From the NCBI GenBank assembly GCA_037783415.1, contig JAZGTN010000073.1:4712001-4776000 (forward strand): a stretch of 64,000 bases of DNA. Reading direction: 5' to 3'. The DNA is from Leptasterias polaris (taxonomy: Eukaryota; Echinodermata; Asteroidea; Forcipulatida; Asteriidae). The translations under genes and the position numbers were made by a program. Positions 37,901 through 49,109 of this stretch are shown one piece after another (within the stretch, counting starts at the first letter, position 1; each line of letters opens with the position of its first letter). The notes below the pieces were generated by a model. The model saw nothing but the letters and a program-made list of their open reading frames with translations. It did no database searches and was not told where the DNA came from.

Positions 37901-40900
37901 TGCATTCTGTGACTAGGACCTAGGCTAACCCCAATCTGCCTTGTGAGGGCGCTGTAACCTCAAACTTTACAGAATACTCTTGGTAACCAAGTAGTCATGT
38001 CGATTAAATTTCTCTGGTCACCATTGCATTAGTTGCAAGTATCTGTTGGTACTGAAAGGGTTATTGTAAAGCGCGTTGATACGTTATTGTAAAATGCGCT
38101 ATATAAGAACAATCGAGCACCTTGTCTGAGCAGCAATTGCTAAGAGTTACAATTTCGGAATGGTATAAAACATTTTCACGTTTCAGTGAGGGTCTGTATA
38201 CGTTTGGTAATGACTCTGACAATTAATGGCAATAAAAACTTACTTGGTAAGAAGTACAGCAGCTTTGGATAGTATATTGCATTTTGAGAAACTTTCACTT
38301 CGAAGTACTACGGTTATGGAAAAATATATCACTGTTTATCCCCCAAATTCTGAATCAGAGAAGCGTTACGACCATAGAGCAAGGAACGAAGTACGACTAG
38401 TTGCAACTCCTTCTCTGTTCCTTGCTCTAGGCTCAGACGTGTATTCCTATATAGGGAATTTTCTTCCTGCGTGGAAATATTCGCTCCGGTTTTTCGGTGA
38501 TAGGGCCTAGATCAAAAACGCGAGAAAGTGAAATTTTCACATGTTAGTTTTATTGTATAAACCTACATTTATATAGGATTCACACAATCAGTAGGCTCCA
38601 GTTACCAAACGTATTCTTTAAAGACATAAAAAGCTTACATGTTACGTCAAAGTTGTCCTTGATATATCCACTCCAATGTTTGGTGACTTTACCGACCTCA
38701 TTTGCCAAGTCCTCGCTAAACACCTGTAGAGGAGGATACAACACAAATGTTGATTTCTGGGCCAATGAGGATTTAGGATTAATGAGGATTTGTGGTTAAT
38801 TATAATGGCATTTACGTTTACAAAAGTCCGTCAGATTCCAGCTTGGTTTATTCATTAATTAACAAAGCTAAATAATTTCAATTCAACTCAAGAAAATATT
38901 CATTTATACATACTCTCAAAAATGAGAGAATATTGTGGTGAATCGTAAATAATGTTAAAATGAAGAATGAAGATGTACATTAATTAAGATAATGCAAACA
39001 GTATATACAATCAGCAGGGGCGGATCCAGGATTTTTTTAAACCGGGGGGCACAACGGCGCATCCCGGATTTTGTATTAGGGCGTCAAAAAAAGAAATGGG
39101 TGGGGTCCATGAGCCGACCTCACTGCCCCTTGTGGGGTCCAGGGGCTAAGCTCTGAGCCTTTGGCATTGTGTGGTGAAAAATCAAGCCTCCATGTACCTA
39201 AAACAGAGAAATAGACACACTTTTTTAGCAAATCAGATCCATATAAATCTTCTAAATTTAATGGAAGAATTTCTGTAACATCGATGGTGGGGTCCAGGGG
39301 TGTGGCCCCGGTGGGGGGTCCAGGGGGCGAAGCCCCCGGAAGCTCTGAGCTTTTTTTTTGGGGGGGGTGAAAAATCAAGCCTCTGTGTGCCTGAAACAGA
39401 GAAATAGCTAGATACACTTTTAAACCACTTCTGGTCCATGACAACCTTCACATTTTACTCAAAGAAAATTTTAATCCCACAAATCTCGGGTTTGGATCTG
39501 GTCGCTGCAATATCTGGTTTCATGCATATTCATCAAAAAAATATAGTGGGTAAAATCTGGCGTTTCTCAAGTTCAAGCTTAGTATAGTCTTTACACTTGA
39601 ATGCCAGAACGACATGAAATATATTTATCCGGGACAAATTGGCACGTCATGTTTCAAATGCTTATGTTATCGTGCAAATCTAAACAATTACAAGTGACAT
39701 AAATTATTATCATGAACGATTCATTTTGGCAGAAAGAAAAAAAAAATGAATGGCATAGAATGAACAAGAAATCCATCCCGCCGCTGGGGGAAAAGACGCC
39801 ACACACACACACACACTTGTGGCTAATTTTAAAATTATAAAAAAAAATCACCCAAAAAAAAATAATCAAATTTTACCCGGGGGCACGAACCCCCTGGATC
39901 TGCGCCTGATCAGAAACATGAGTGTGGAGGGCCATGGGTTAATTGGGAACTCTTTGGTTATGGGGGTTGATTTGCCCAAAATTTTACACAGATCATTCTC
40001 CTTCTTTTTGCTTTCTTTGTCCAATATTGTTTTAACTTCTTGTTGAGTGGACATTTGCCCGGCGTACCTCTTGAGTCGGACGTTGGTGATGGAGGCTGAT
40101 TAAGAAAGTCCAAACTAGTATAAATCAGCCCTATAGGACAAGACAGACGGCCAAAGAGACGAAAGACTAAACATGCAGACACACATTGGACTGTACTCAG
40201 ATAAGTATGATTCCATGAGGAAAATTGATAAAAAGTATTATTTAAACAGCAATGTATAAATAGGGATTTCGAATCCGACCCGAGTGATTTGCCTGTGGAT
40301 TTTTTTTTCCACAGAACTCGGGAAAGTACTAGTATACAGTGCTTAACACACATCGGTGTATAGGGTAAAAACCAAATTATATTCCTTATCCCCGATGCGA
40401 TGCAAATTTACAATGTAGACAACAAGATGGAGCTTATGGGCACATTTTGATTAATATGACAATACTTCTATTACATGCTTACAAAATTACAAATCAATTC
40501 TAAGGCAAGCCAGTTCATTGAAACAACCCAATTAATAACGATTATTTACCGTGATTTTTTTTTTAGGTTCAACACCAAAAGTTGTACACGTATAACATAT
40601 AAGACGTATTACATGAGTGATGACGTAACAGGGCTTTTTGGCGAATTTTTCTGAAAAGCACAGGAGGTATTCAAAATTACTTTTTTTTACACAATTAAAA
40701 TCTGCTTAATCTCATGTGAACTCTATTTTCTTGTTGGTTGAAAAACAATTTAAATGAATTTCAGCAAAGATCACTTGTTGCCGAATTAAGTCTTTAAATT
40801 GAATTTGCTTGGATTGTCTTCATCGACAGCTCTTCGTAAAACTTACATTAAACTCCTGATCCGCTGGGCAGCTGGCACAGTGACAGATGCAGCCCGGGCC

Positions 40901-43900
40901 GCGAATCCTCAACACGGTTTCTTTGTTAGCGTCCATGATGTCGTAGAGCGGGTACCAGCCACTTGGACTAAATAGACAGTGGAAGAAGGAGATACCAGTT
41001 ATATTGAACACATTTTTATTGGCTTATTCTTCTTTCAAATCAGAAAAAATACCATGACCGGTATGGGGGAGAGCGTATTCCCCACAACTATTTTCCTCTT
41101 GTACATAAGAACACACCCCTCCCCTTTTAAAATCCTCTGAAGAATTTCTGAGACTCCAAGTACACAATGAAGACACAATATTGGGTAACATCATGCCCCC
41201 ATATCGAGCACAGAATGTTCACAGTCAAAACTGGGGTAGTTAAAACTGACACCATTGTGTGTTGACACATAATTTTAAAAAACCCAAAACATCAAAACGT
41301 ACACCATAGGGTGCTAAAATAACACTAACTTCAGTCGACACAACAGACATTATGCACATGACGTCATTTGAGTAGGGCGCCCTCGCCTAGAGGTCAAAAG
41401 GAAGATGGTCATTGGCTAATCCTGTGCGCCGTGCGTACAAAGCTGTGGGTTTCCATTGTTTCATCATCACTTTACCTCTAAGATGGCGGCTTGGTGACGT
41501 CAATGGGAAAGGTCTATTAGATTGGTGTTATTTTTACACCCTATTGATATTAATTTTGATACCCTCTATAGGGGTATGTATTAAGTGACAACACTCATGG
41601 TGTCAATTTTAACACCCCTGTTTTTGCAGTGTAAATAAAACTAGAATTCAAAACTAGCAATCCGGGTTCCGGATACTTACGCCTGCCGGACGTATCCGAT
41701 GACCTGACCGACGGGTGCCTCTATAGCAACATCCATGGCACAGCAGTCGGACGCAGCGCACCAGCAGCATCCTGCACAGCACTTATACTCTCGAGTCACT
41801 CGCATTACTTCCTAACAATTTGTAAAATGCAGAGATAAAGGTTGAAGCACATTTTGTTAGCTTAGAATAAATTAATCGCCCATAAACCTAGGATAGGTTA
41901 AAAAGTTGTTTTTTAATGCATTGAATTAAAGACTACGGCCGTTTCTGAATTGGTAGCTGCGGCTTGGTCACGGTGACATCATGCGTTGAAGAATAGGCCG
42001 CCCTTGGAAACACCCATTAGCAACAGCCGCAGCCAAAGCCACTAATTGAGACCTGGGCCCAATTTCATAGAGCTGCCTGCTCAGAAATCTTCTGCTAAGC
42101 AAAAATAAGCAGGATACCAGTCAAAAAAGGTACATGCGGAATGCCATTTTGGCTGCTTACCTTATTCTGGTAAGCATATTTTTTGATTGTACTTAACTAC
42201 TTTGTGTGCTTAAGCAGCTCTTTGAAATTGGGCCCAGTAGTGAAAAATGGCGTACCTGTTGCATGTTGTCGGTGATGTGCATTATGAAGCCCCGAGACGA
42301 TCCCCTGCATTGTCTCTGGCAAACGTCCGGCTCTAAAACAGGCCAATAAAATAAAGCACAATAAAATGAACAAGAATAGAATTTTTACTCTTTATTTTTG
42401 ATACGCACAGTCGTACTTTATGGATAACAAAGTGACATGTAGATATATGTAAGTGTATAAACTATTCCTCCAAACATAACCCGAGAGAACAGACGACCAA
42501 GCCTCACTTACAGGCAACCATTCACCAGTGTTGACTGCTACCTCTGTAGCCCTTTCTCAAGAGCTGTTCGGATTTTGAACAGGCTACCAGTGGCTGCAGT
42601 CACTGCATCAACCAATCTGACAGGGTTCCAGAGAGAAGCACTGCTGAGGGATAGAGATTCCAATCTCTCTCGTCTCAGTACAAATAATGACAATATCGCC
42701 ATCTTTAAGCACCTAGCACCAACACAGAGCACACATGGACTTGCAACCCGCCCTCTCCAGGCCGGCAGCCAACACTTTTAGGAGAGTACACCAATACAAT
42801 ATGTAGAACCTAATTGTCGTATAGGCCTACGTCTACAAAAGCTCTTCTATCTATCTGTACGATTAAAGCCGTAACCTGCGCCATCTTGGATTAACAGCGC
42901 GCCATCGTGAAAAATTCCTAAAAATTAGAATGTCCGCCACCTCGGTTGTTTGGTGTCGGTGTCACTTTATTGCTGTCTTCTCTGCGGTCGACTCAGCCGC
43001 CGGGGTGCCAGACTCTCACGTCACCGGAACTGCCGTGGTGCGAGTCGCCTGGTTGGCTGGTTGAGACGGGCCTCCGGTTGGTTGCATGCGGACCGATCCC
43101 TTTAAATAATTTTGTCGCATGCGGGGCCCACTGCCGTGGTGTTACTCGCCTGGTTGGTTGGTTGGTTGGTTGGTTGGTTGGTAATGGTAGATGTCTGGCT
43201 ACAGCTGTGTTCTGATCAAACTCACCTTCATGGGCGAAGTAGATCTGCTGCCCCACGCTGTTCTTCACTTGGTATCTGTTTGAAGTTTCCAAGTTCGTAA
43301 GCACTGAAAAGTGCAATTTGACAAGAAAATTGTACAAGACTTTAAAAAACAATAATAATAATGTATGTAGCTATATCTTATATAGCTCCAAAGTCCGCCT
43401 AAAAAGACGCCCTGCCAATGCTTTTCACAAGATACGATTTAAAAGGTTAAGGCCAAACACAATTTATATAAAAGGGGTGACCATACAATTCTAAACTAGG
43501 TGGCAACTGGTTTTGTCATTTTTTTCATTTGGACCAAAGTATTCCAATAAAATCTACAATATAAATCTACGTGAGGTATGTCGAGGTCACAACACGTCCA
43601 TAGGTCAAAGGTAAGGTTTCTGGCCATAAGTGGACAGTCAATTAATTTTTTTTAAATGGTCATGTTTTATTTTAGGTTCTGAGCTTTTTATATTTGCTAC
43701 CTTATGAAGACCAAGAACAAAACAGAAAGGGAGTGAATTTTAAAGACTGGTGTGCTCACCTCCACAAGGAATTTTCTGCATAAAATATATGGGGGAATGT
43801 TGAGCACAGGGACAAAAGAAAGAAAACAAGACTGTCTCCAAAGAGATGTAAAAATAGAATGCGTGGACGGTGATAATTTTCAAAAATGAGAGTAACATTA

Positions 43901-44570
43901 TGAATCAACTTGACAAAAATAACTTGGCATAAAGTTACCCTCAATTAACTCCACTTGTTGGTGGACAAGAAGCTGATCTAACTGTGTTAAATATTCCAGA
44001 CCAGGCGGACATCCGGGAATTGACGGAGGGGGAGGCATCCACTGCGCAGGCGCTGGTTGACCAGGCAAATGTCCCGGCTGATCCAGTATCTGAGATGAAG
44101 TCAAACGAAATACAGTAAAATTGCAAGAGAAAGGGGGAAACATGCACCATAGCTCTTTTTAATGTTTTAATATATTGTTTTGTCCGCATAACTTTTGTCC
44201 GCATAACTTTCGAAAGAAGACAAGTCGGTATAGTCTAAACCAACATAGCAATGCATGACACATGTAATATGTTGGGGTGTAATCACTGACTTACCGGCTG
44301 ACCATGGAACCCTGGTTGACCGTAGCCCTGGGGTGGTTGACTGTAGCCTTGGGGTGGTTGACTGTAGCCCTGGGGCGGTTGTCCGTAGCCCTGGGGCGGT
44401 TGTCCGTAGCCCTGGGGCGGTTGACCGTAGCCCTGGGGCGGTTGTCCATAGCCCTGGGGTGGTTGGCCATCCGGCGGCTGGTCGGCTGGTGGTTGGGCGT
44501 TTCCCTGTGGTGGTTGATCGGGCTGCACTTGCTGCATAGCTACCTTGTCCCCTTCTTCGTTATTCTCCAT
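34918..44570 (-). CDS. PLSCR: Phospholipid scramblase, copy 2 (9 coding exons, 345 aa)
   Basis: Paralogue of copy 1 with the same architecture. Coding exons: 44570-44295, 44089-43939, 43303-43226, 42332-42256, 41811-41681, 40967-40847, 38723-38639, 36339-36281, 34977-34918. All splice sites and phases are intact, so it is probably a working gene. Differences from copy 1: a shorter Pro-Gln-Gly N-terminus (exon 1 of 92 codons against 150); CRGSSR (177-182) in place of the family's CCGPSR; an extra Cys pair after the Cys-rich segment (ASDCC); exon 7 shorter by 18 bp, which removes six residues just before DNF (301-303) and alters the start of the Ca2+-loop segment; and a more basic tail (RNRNRRR). 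The Lys-His-Trp motif [10 protein letters not shown] is retained. Introns carry unit-2-specific transposons, including piggyBac in intron 7. Confidence 0.93.
35667..35863. mobile_element. MITE family K in PLSCR copy 2 intron 8
   Basis: A 197-bp element with inverted ends CAGGGCCCAATTTCATAAAG and TTTATGAAATTGGGCCCTG. Unit 1 lacks it (15,862-15,866). A related element is at 42,053-42,236. Internal sequence is rich in GCTTAGCAA / TTGCTAAGC-type inverted motifs. Confidence 0.88.
36507..38060 (+). mobile_element. piggyBac element, internally deleted, in PLSCR copy 2 intron 7
   Basis: Ends CCCTTTCAGTACC and GGTACTGAAAGGG are inverted repeats, the piggyBac form. The left flank is TTAA (36,503-36,506) and the right is TTAT (38,061-38,064), a TTAA duplication with one change. 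Unit 1 has the empty site (16,505-16,513). It contains a fragment of a piggyBac transposase and, downstream, two imperfect tandem copies of a ~170-bp segment (37,135-37,270 and 37,310-37,460) plus a 25-base G tract (37,513-37,537). It is about 1.55 kb, shorter than an autonomous element of the family (about 2.4 kb). Confidence 0.92.
36537..37112 (+). pseudogene. piggyBac transposase fragment (DDE_Tnp_1_7 type)
   Basis: The frame containing [18 protein letters not shown], then [31 protein letters not shown] and GFGACGTVR follows the middle of piggyBac transposases; the Asp of YMDNWF corresponds to the second catalytic Asp. Only about 190 codons remain of the usual ~550-600. The N-terminal part with the first catalytic Asp and the C-terminal Cys-rich finger are missing, so it cannot be active. 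Confidence 0.9.
38190..38610 (-). mobile_element. Element G near exon 7 of PLSCR copy 2
   Basis: Paralogous counterpart of 16,644-17,055, with the same orientation and the same distance to exon 7. It was present before the unit duplicated. Confidence 0.7.
39015..39908. mobile_element. Element J in PLSCR copy 2 intron 6 (5-bp TSD)
   Basis: An 894-bp element with ends CAGGGGCGGATCCAGGATTT and GGATCTGCGCCTG. It is flanked by ATCAG on both sides (39,010-39,014 and 39,909-39,913). Unit 1 has the empty site at about 17,640. It contains two imperfect copies of a ~200-bp internal segment (39,080-39,265 and 39,285-39,470). It is non-coding. Confidence 0.88.
41345..41516 (-). mobile_element. MITE family A in PLSCR copy 2 intron 5
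   Basis: Counterpart of the degenerate copy at 19,117-19,283 in unit 1; ancestral to the duplication. TGACGTCA sites at both ends are retained, but the outer ends are worn (CATTATGCACATGACGTCA; GTGACGTCAATGGGAAAGG). Confidence 0.85.
42053..42236. mobile_element. MITE family K next to exon 4 donor of PLSCR copy 2
   Basis: Ends TGGGCCCAATTTCATAGAGC and CTTTGAAATTGGGCCCA. It is absent from unit 1 (20,222-20,232). In the transcript sense it begins about 20 nt after the 5' splice site of exon 4 (42,255), leaving the donor itself intact. Confidence 0.88.
43151..43182. repeat. (GGTT)n microsatellite, unit 2
   Basis: Eight GGTT units in intron 3, at the place that holds a longer tract in unit 1. 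Length is likely to be polymorphic. Confidence 0.93.
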
Positions 44571-45031
44571 TATATTACTTATTGATGATCACTTTAACAA
44601 CCTTGCCAAACTCTCAATTTAAATCTTTAGTTGATAAAAAGAAGAACGAAAACAAATCAGTATGCTGGGGAGCAGGTGATCTAGAAAGCGTACAATTCGT
44701 GCCGCAATCCTGACGATTCCATAATAAAGAAGAAAACAAGACGAGGTTTTGTGCATGGGCCGAGTAGTACAGAGTTCACAAGTTTTTTTCGGAAAAGCTG
44801 TGTCTGGCAACAAGAAGGTATGGGCAGACCACATGGCTCAAATCTGGAGCGGCGCATGAAGAATAGGCCTAACCCGTGTTTAAAAACACAATCTGAAAAA
44901 ACATTTCTGCTTCAAACGTTTGTCAAATTGAAATGTTTTTCAATCCCTATCTCTCAAGCCATATTCATTTGAAGGAAATTGTTTTCCCAAAATGTTACAA
45001 AATTATCAACTACAGCTAAAGTGCTTCTATA

Positions 45032-45240
45032 TAGACGATGTGACCTCTGACGTCATTTGAAAATCATAACATGATGCGCGCGCATGTCGCCGGGCAAAAC
45101 CTTTGCGTACTTGACAGCCAGCTAGAAAGTACACGCAATATTACCATGACTACGCGTCTTTTTGCCCGGCGGAACATGACTTGGACAACAGACTTGTCAA
45201 CAGAGGGCGGTTTGAATGTAAACAGAGGTCACATCGTCTA
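45032..45240. mobile_element. TA-duplicating MITE related to family A
   Basis: A 209-bp element with inverted ends TAGACGATGTGACCTCTG and CAGAGGTCACATCGTCTA between TA dinucleotides. Like family A it has TAGAC ends and a subterminal TGACGTCATTTGA. It lies 0.5 kb upstream of PLSCR copy 2. Confidence 0.85.
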
Positions 45241-45626
45241 TACCGAGTAAGTTTTTATGGTAATTAATTTTCGGACTAATTACCAAAGGTATACCCTGCC
45301 TTAAAAACAGTTCAAACAGTTCAAATGTACACTGCTGGAGTGTGCATCAGATGATAAATACTGAACTGTTTGGCAATGGAACAAAACTATCCACTAAAAT
45401 ACGACAGCGTCGTCTGAGACTAGCAGGGCACTCATTTATACAGAAACATAAAAGAGCCTGTCTCTCAGCTTATCACCTGGTCACCAAAACATATAATTGG
45501 GGTTTTCACTGTTTTAGACTGATTTAGCTTAAATATTCACAGGTTTTTAATTTCATGTATATATGCTGGGTCACATCAAGTGTGGATGTTCCGCCCCAAA
45601 TTGACAATCGCACCAACTATTTGGGA

Positions 45627-46128
45627 CTGGTCCCAACTTGAGTGCTCAAGTTGGGGCGTCCCAACTGTAGTTGGGACAGATTGTACATGGTACCATGGAG
45701 GAAGCCTCCATGATGGTACTAGCGGAGCAAGCAGGCAGGGGAGCTATTTGCATATTTGCAGAATGTGTGATAGTAGAATCCCAGAAAAATTTGAAGGTCG
45801 ATCGATCAAAACAATAGACTTTTTTACAGGTAAATAAGGTGGAATATGATATATGGAATATGATATTCCCATCTCCTTTTAAGTTTTTTTATGACAAGGT
45901 TGGCACCAAAACCACATAATGACAAATTTCACACTCATCTTCTATTCTAAAGCTAAAATTGGGCTTAAAACCCACATAATTATTGAACAAGTTGAGGAGG
46001 GGGAGCTCCACGCCCGCATGTCACAGTCCCGACGATCGATCACGGTTCTTTGCAGAGGGTATCCTGGACAATCTGCGATCCCAACTACAGTTGGGACGCC
46101 CAAACTTGAACACTCAAGTTGCGACCAG
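45627..46128. mobile_element. Element L with palindrome-rich terminal repeats
   Basis: About 500 bp with imperfect ~60-bp inverted ends. Each end is built of two palindromes, CCCAACTTGAGTGCTCAAGT(T) and GTCCCAACTGTAGTTGGGAC. It interrupts sequence that is continuous in unit 0 (1,690-1,745), and GATG borders both sides of a slightly larger interval (45,587-46,136). The ends are not settled. No protein is encoded. Confidence 0.7.
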
Positions 46129-47496
46129 GGGACGATGCTGGTCTTTGACAATTACCAATGTTGTACATTGTCTTTAAAGAGTGGCTCCAAGGTCAAATTC
46201 AGCTTTGTGATGAATACGGAACTTATTTTCCAATAGAGAGAGTCCTCATGAAAGTGTGGAAAAATTATAAGTCTCTTACCTGACCTTAAAATGGGGTAAA
46301 TCACTTTATATACTTGATACTCTTTTAAAGCGAAACTTGAAACATGACGTCATGGGACACCAAAAACAAAATGGTCTGTACGTTCCAAAGAGGTTTGTTT
46401 TTCGTAAGTCAAACTCATTGGCGTTTTGATTGAATCTCATCAAAATTCAAAATGCACTAAAAAATAATAAGCTCTCACCGAACATTTTATTTGATTTTGA
46501 CAAAGATTGCACTTGAAATGTATTGAACACAATGAGTTTAAGAGAGACTTAGCAGTTTTACCCACTTATAGGTTTCACTCAATTGAAAAATGCGTGGCCT
46601 GAAGGATTCCAATGAACAAGGATTGACCTTGCATGTCCCATTTTCATAATATACCCATGCAACGGTCAATGTATGGTCCGCCAACAAACACAACGAGTTT
46701 TATTTCTACACACTGAGGCATATCTACTTAAAAATTCCTTATCGTCTGGTCGTGGTGAATTTAACGATATGTAGTACATTGTGTATTATGATAGGCCATC
46801 GTTTCTGTGTGGGTGAAAATGTAGTTTGAAGAAGTGGTGTCAAAAGGACTGGTTTGATATTGGACCCAATAATTTTCTACGGGTGGAATCGAGCTTATCA
46901 AAGTAAAATGTTTGTGTAATGGTATAATGTGCGGGTTACACCCTAGCACAGGACTCCTCCGTCGTTGCATACAACGCGACAGTGCGGTGTATTAAACGGA
47001 TACTGACGTCATACCAGGGCTAGTTACACACCTAGCCGGTCCATCCATGTTCAGATGTTTCGACTTGTTATAAGACTACTGTGATGGTGCTTCGGCACCC
47101 TGACCTATATATTTATTTCATATTTAGAGACTGTTTCGTTTTACGCTCAACTACTATCCATTTTGTAAAACACCTAATTATTTTATTAAGGTAGAAATAC
47201 TTCCATGTTACACTTAAATTAGACTAAGCCTTTAATACCAAGATATAAAGTGTACTACCTGCGCCGACTCGACCCGTGATATGTGTCCTTCGGGTGCACC
47301 ACCGAGTCGTCCAGAATTCAATTTATTGTTAAGTAAAATCAAGTCCCTTCTAATTCTGTACATACGAATTATGCGTTTAAATAAAACACAAGAGAACAAG
47401 CGTTCAATGTATATTATTTATTGAGTTTGATGATGCCGCATAACACTTTAAATACAGACTATACGTAACCTGTGACATTACATAATAATATTAGGG

Positions 47497-47660
47497 AATA
47501 ACAGTGTGGGTAGCCGGTCTTCACTGCGTGGTAATGACCGGGGTGGTGGCTGGCCGCTGTTAATGGACCGAGCCGAAGGAAGGCTCGGTCCATTAACAGC
47601 GGCCAGCCACCAACCAAGGTCATTACCACGCAGTGAAGACCGGCTACCCACACTGTTATT
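47497..47660. repeat. 164-bp hairpin palindrome
   Basis: Arms of about 78 bases (starting AATAACAGTGTGGGTAGCCG, ending CGGCTACCCACACTGTTATT) are separated by only about 7 bases (GAAGGAA). A few mismatches occur near GACCGGGGTGG. It lies just beyond the right edge of unit 2. No flanking direct repeat is obvious. Transcribed from either strand it would form a very long stem. Confidence 0.92.
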
Positions 47661-48043
47661 GCCATTAATAAATACCTTTAACGAAGAAAAAGGGTAGTAA
47701 TCATCAGAATTTGTGATTTTTCTTTCGCCGTAAATTTTGGAAATAATCCACTCATGTTCAGGGGCCATTCTTTTGGCTGTTCAACTTTTGCGTGGCTCCT
47801 AGTCCCCTGCACTTAATTAACTATATCAGAAATGTGCATATTTTGAAGAACCAGACTTTTAAAGTAACAGCACTATAAATAGAAACACTTTGGTTGGTGT
47901 ACGGCTTTATGCTTTGCATTACCTTGGCTTCATGCACGTACCAGCTACCAAAATGATACATTGTCTGCGCGTTTATGCATACGCGCGTGGTATGCACGAA
48001 CACGCGTGGTATGCGCGTACACGCGGCACCATCCTGTCCTCGT

Positions 48044-48523
48044 GGGTGCACCACACTAAATAAGCCAGAATTAATGCGCCAAGCTACTTATCATAATTTG
48101 TAAACCCACAACTTATTTTTAATTATAACGTTTTGGGGGTCATGCAATTAATAGATTGTGTAAATATAAAAATCTATCACAACCTGGGGGTTCTGTGCTT
48201 CAACTTTTGAGGAGACTTGATAAATTTAGGCGTTAAAGTTGGCCCTATTTGACCGGGGAAGTGGAGAAGTGCTTCACGAAAACTGGCAGCAAGTCGGTTT
48301 TGGAAAAAAAAAAAAAATCGTGTTTTTTTCTTCTGGGGTAGTTAGCAAAAATTCCAAACGGCTGACCTGCCAAAAATTGAAAAGAATTCTGAAGTTTAGT
48401 TGTCCGGAAATATGTCTGATTGGTTTTCAAGAGGCTGAGAGACTTACACGATTTTTTGAGTATTTTTGAATAATTATCATTTAGCATTGGTTCCTATGGG
48501 AGATCATTTAGAGGGGTGCGCCC
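48044..48523 (+). mobile_element. Element E, left copy
   Basis: 480 bp with ends GGGTGCACCACACTAAATAA and ATTTAGAGGGGTGCGCCC, an imperfect inverted repeat. By eye it differs from the right copy only by one T in a T-run. It has no coding capacity beyond a fortuitous 80-codon frame. Confidence 0.9.
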
Positions 48524-49109
48524 TATATATACAACATGGTGGCGCCCTTGCAGCCATTTTTGTTGGGATTTAAACATGTCTGCCGTTTGTTTACAATTGC
48601 AGGCGTGACAGAAATGAGTTGTTTGAGACTTCTTTCGTCAGTTATCGCCGTTTTTTTTTATTGTTCGTGAAAACATCACTCCTCTGGCTGCAAACAGTAA
48701 TTATAATAAAATATAGATAGCAATAACATTGTCACTTGTTAACAGAATAATTCAACGTTTTCAAAGAGTGGCTTGCTTTTTTTTTAGGCATCCTATTCCT
48801 ACACACTTAACAGTCAGTATACAGTGTGTAAGACGGGACAAACTACGATCGACGGTACGACTATCGTGTATGACTATTTGATGAGACTGTGATGGTAAGT
48901 CACTTTCAAGAAAATCATGGGTCAACAGCGGCTGGTTGCTTCCTCAATTAGGAAGAAATAAACATGTTGTAAACATCATCATCATACATTACATGGCATG
49001 GTTGGTATTAACTAATAACTGAACAAGAAGAGTGGGGGAGGTGTAAACATTGCATTATTATGAATGTCAAGTTTCCAGAAAAGTCAAGTGATTCAATTAG
49101 AGTTACACT

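Larger units (their letters stand above)
26440..47460. repeat. Tandem unit 2 (contains PLSCR copy 2)
   Basis: Collinear with unit 1 from the block at 26,440 (which matches 53,815 in unit 3) to the block at 47,460 (which matches 26,110). It contains a complete PLSCR gene. Unit-2-only insertions include piggyBac (36,507), a CAGGGGCGGA element in intron 6 (39,015), one in the spacer (27,665), a foldback element (29,957) and two short MITEs (35,667 and 42,053). Confidence 0.85.

Noticed and set aside
48245..48487. 80-codon frame inside element E, present in both copies
   Set aside because: It runs across homopolymers and changes frame with a one-base indel in the right copy; no known domain.
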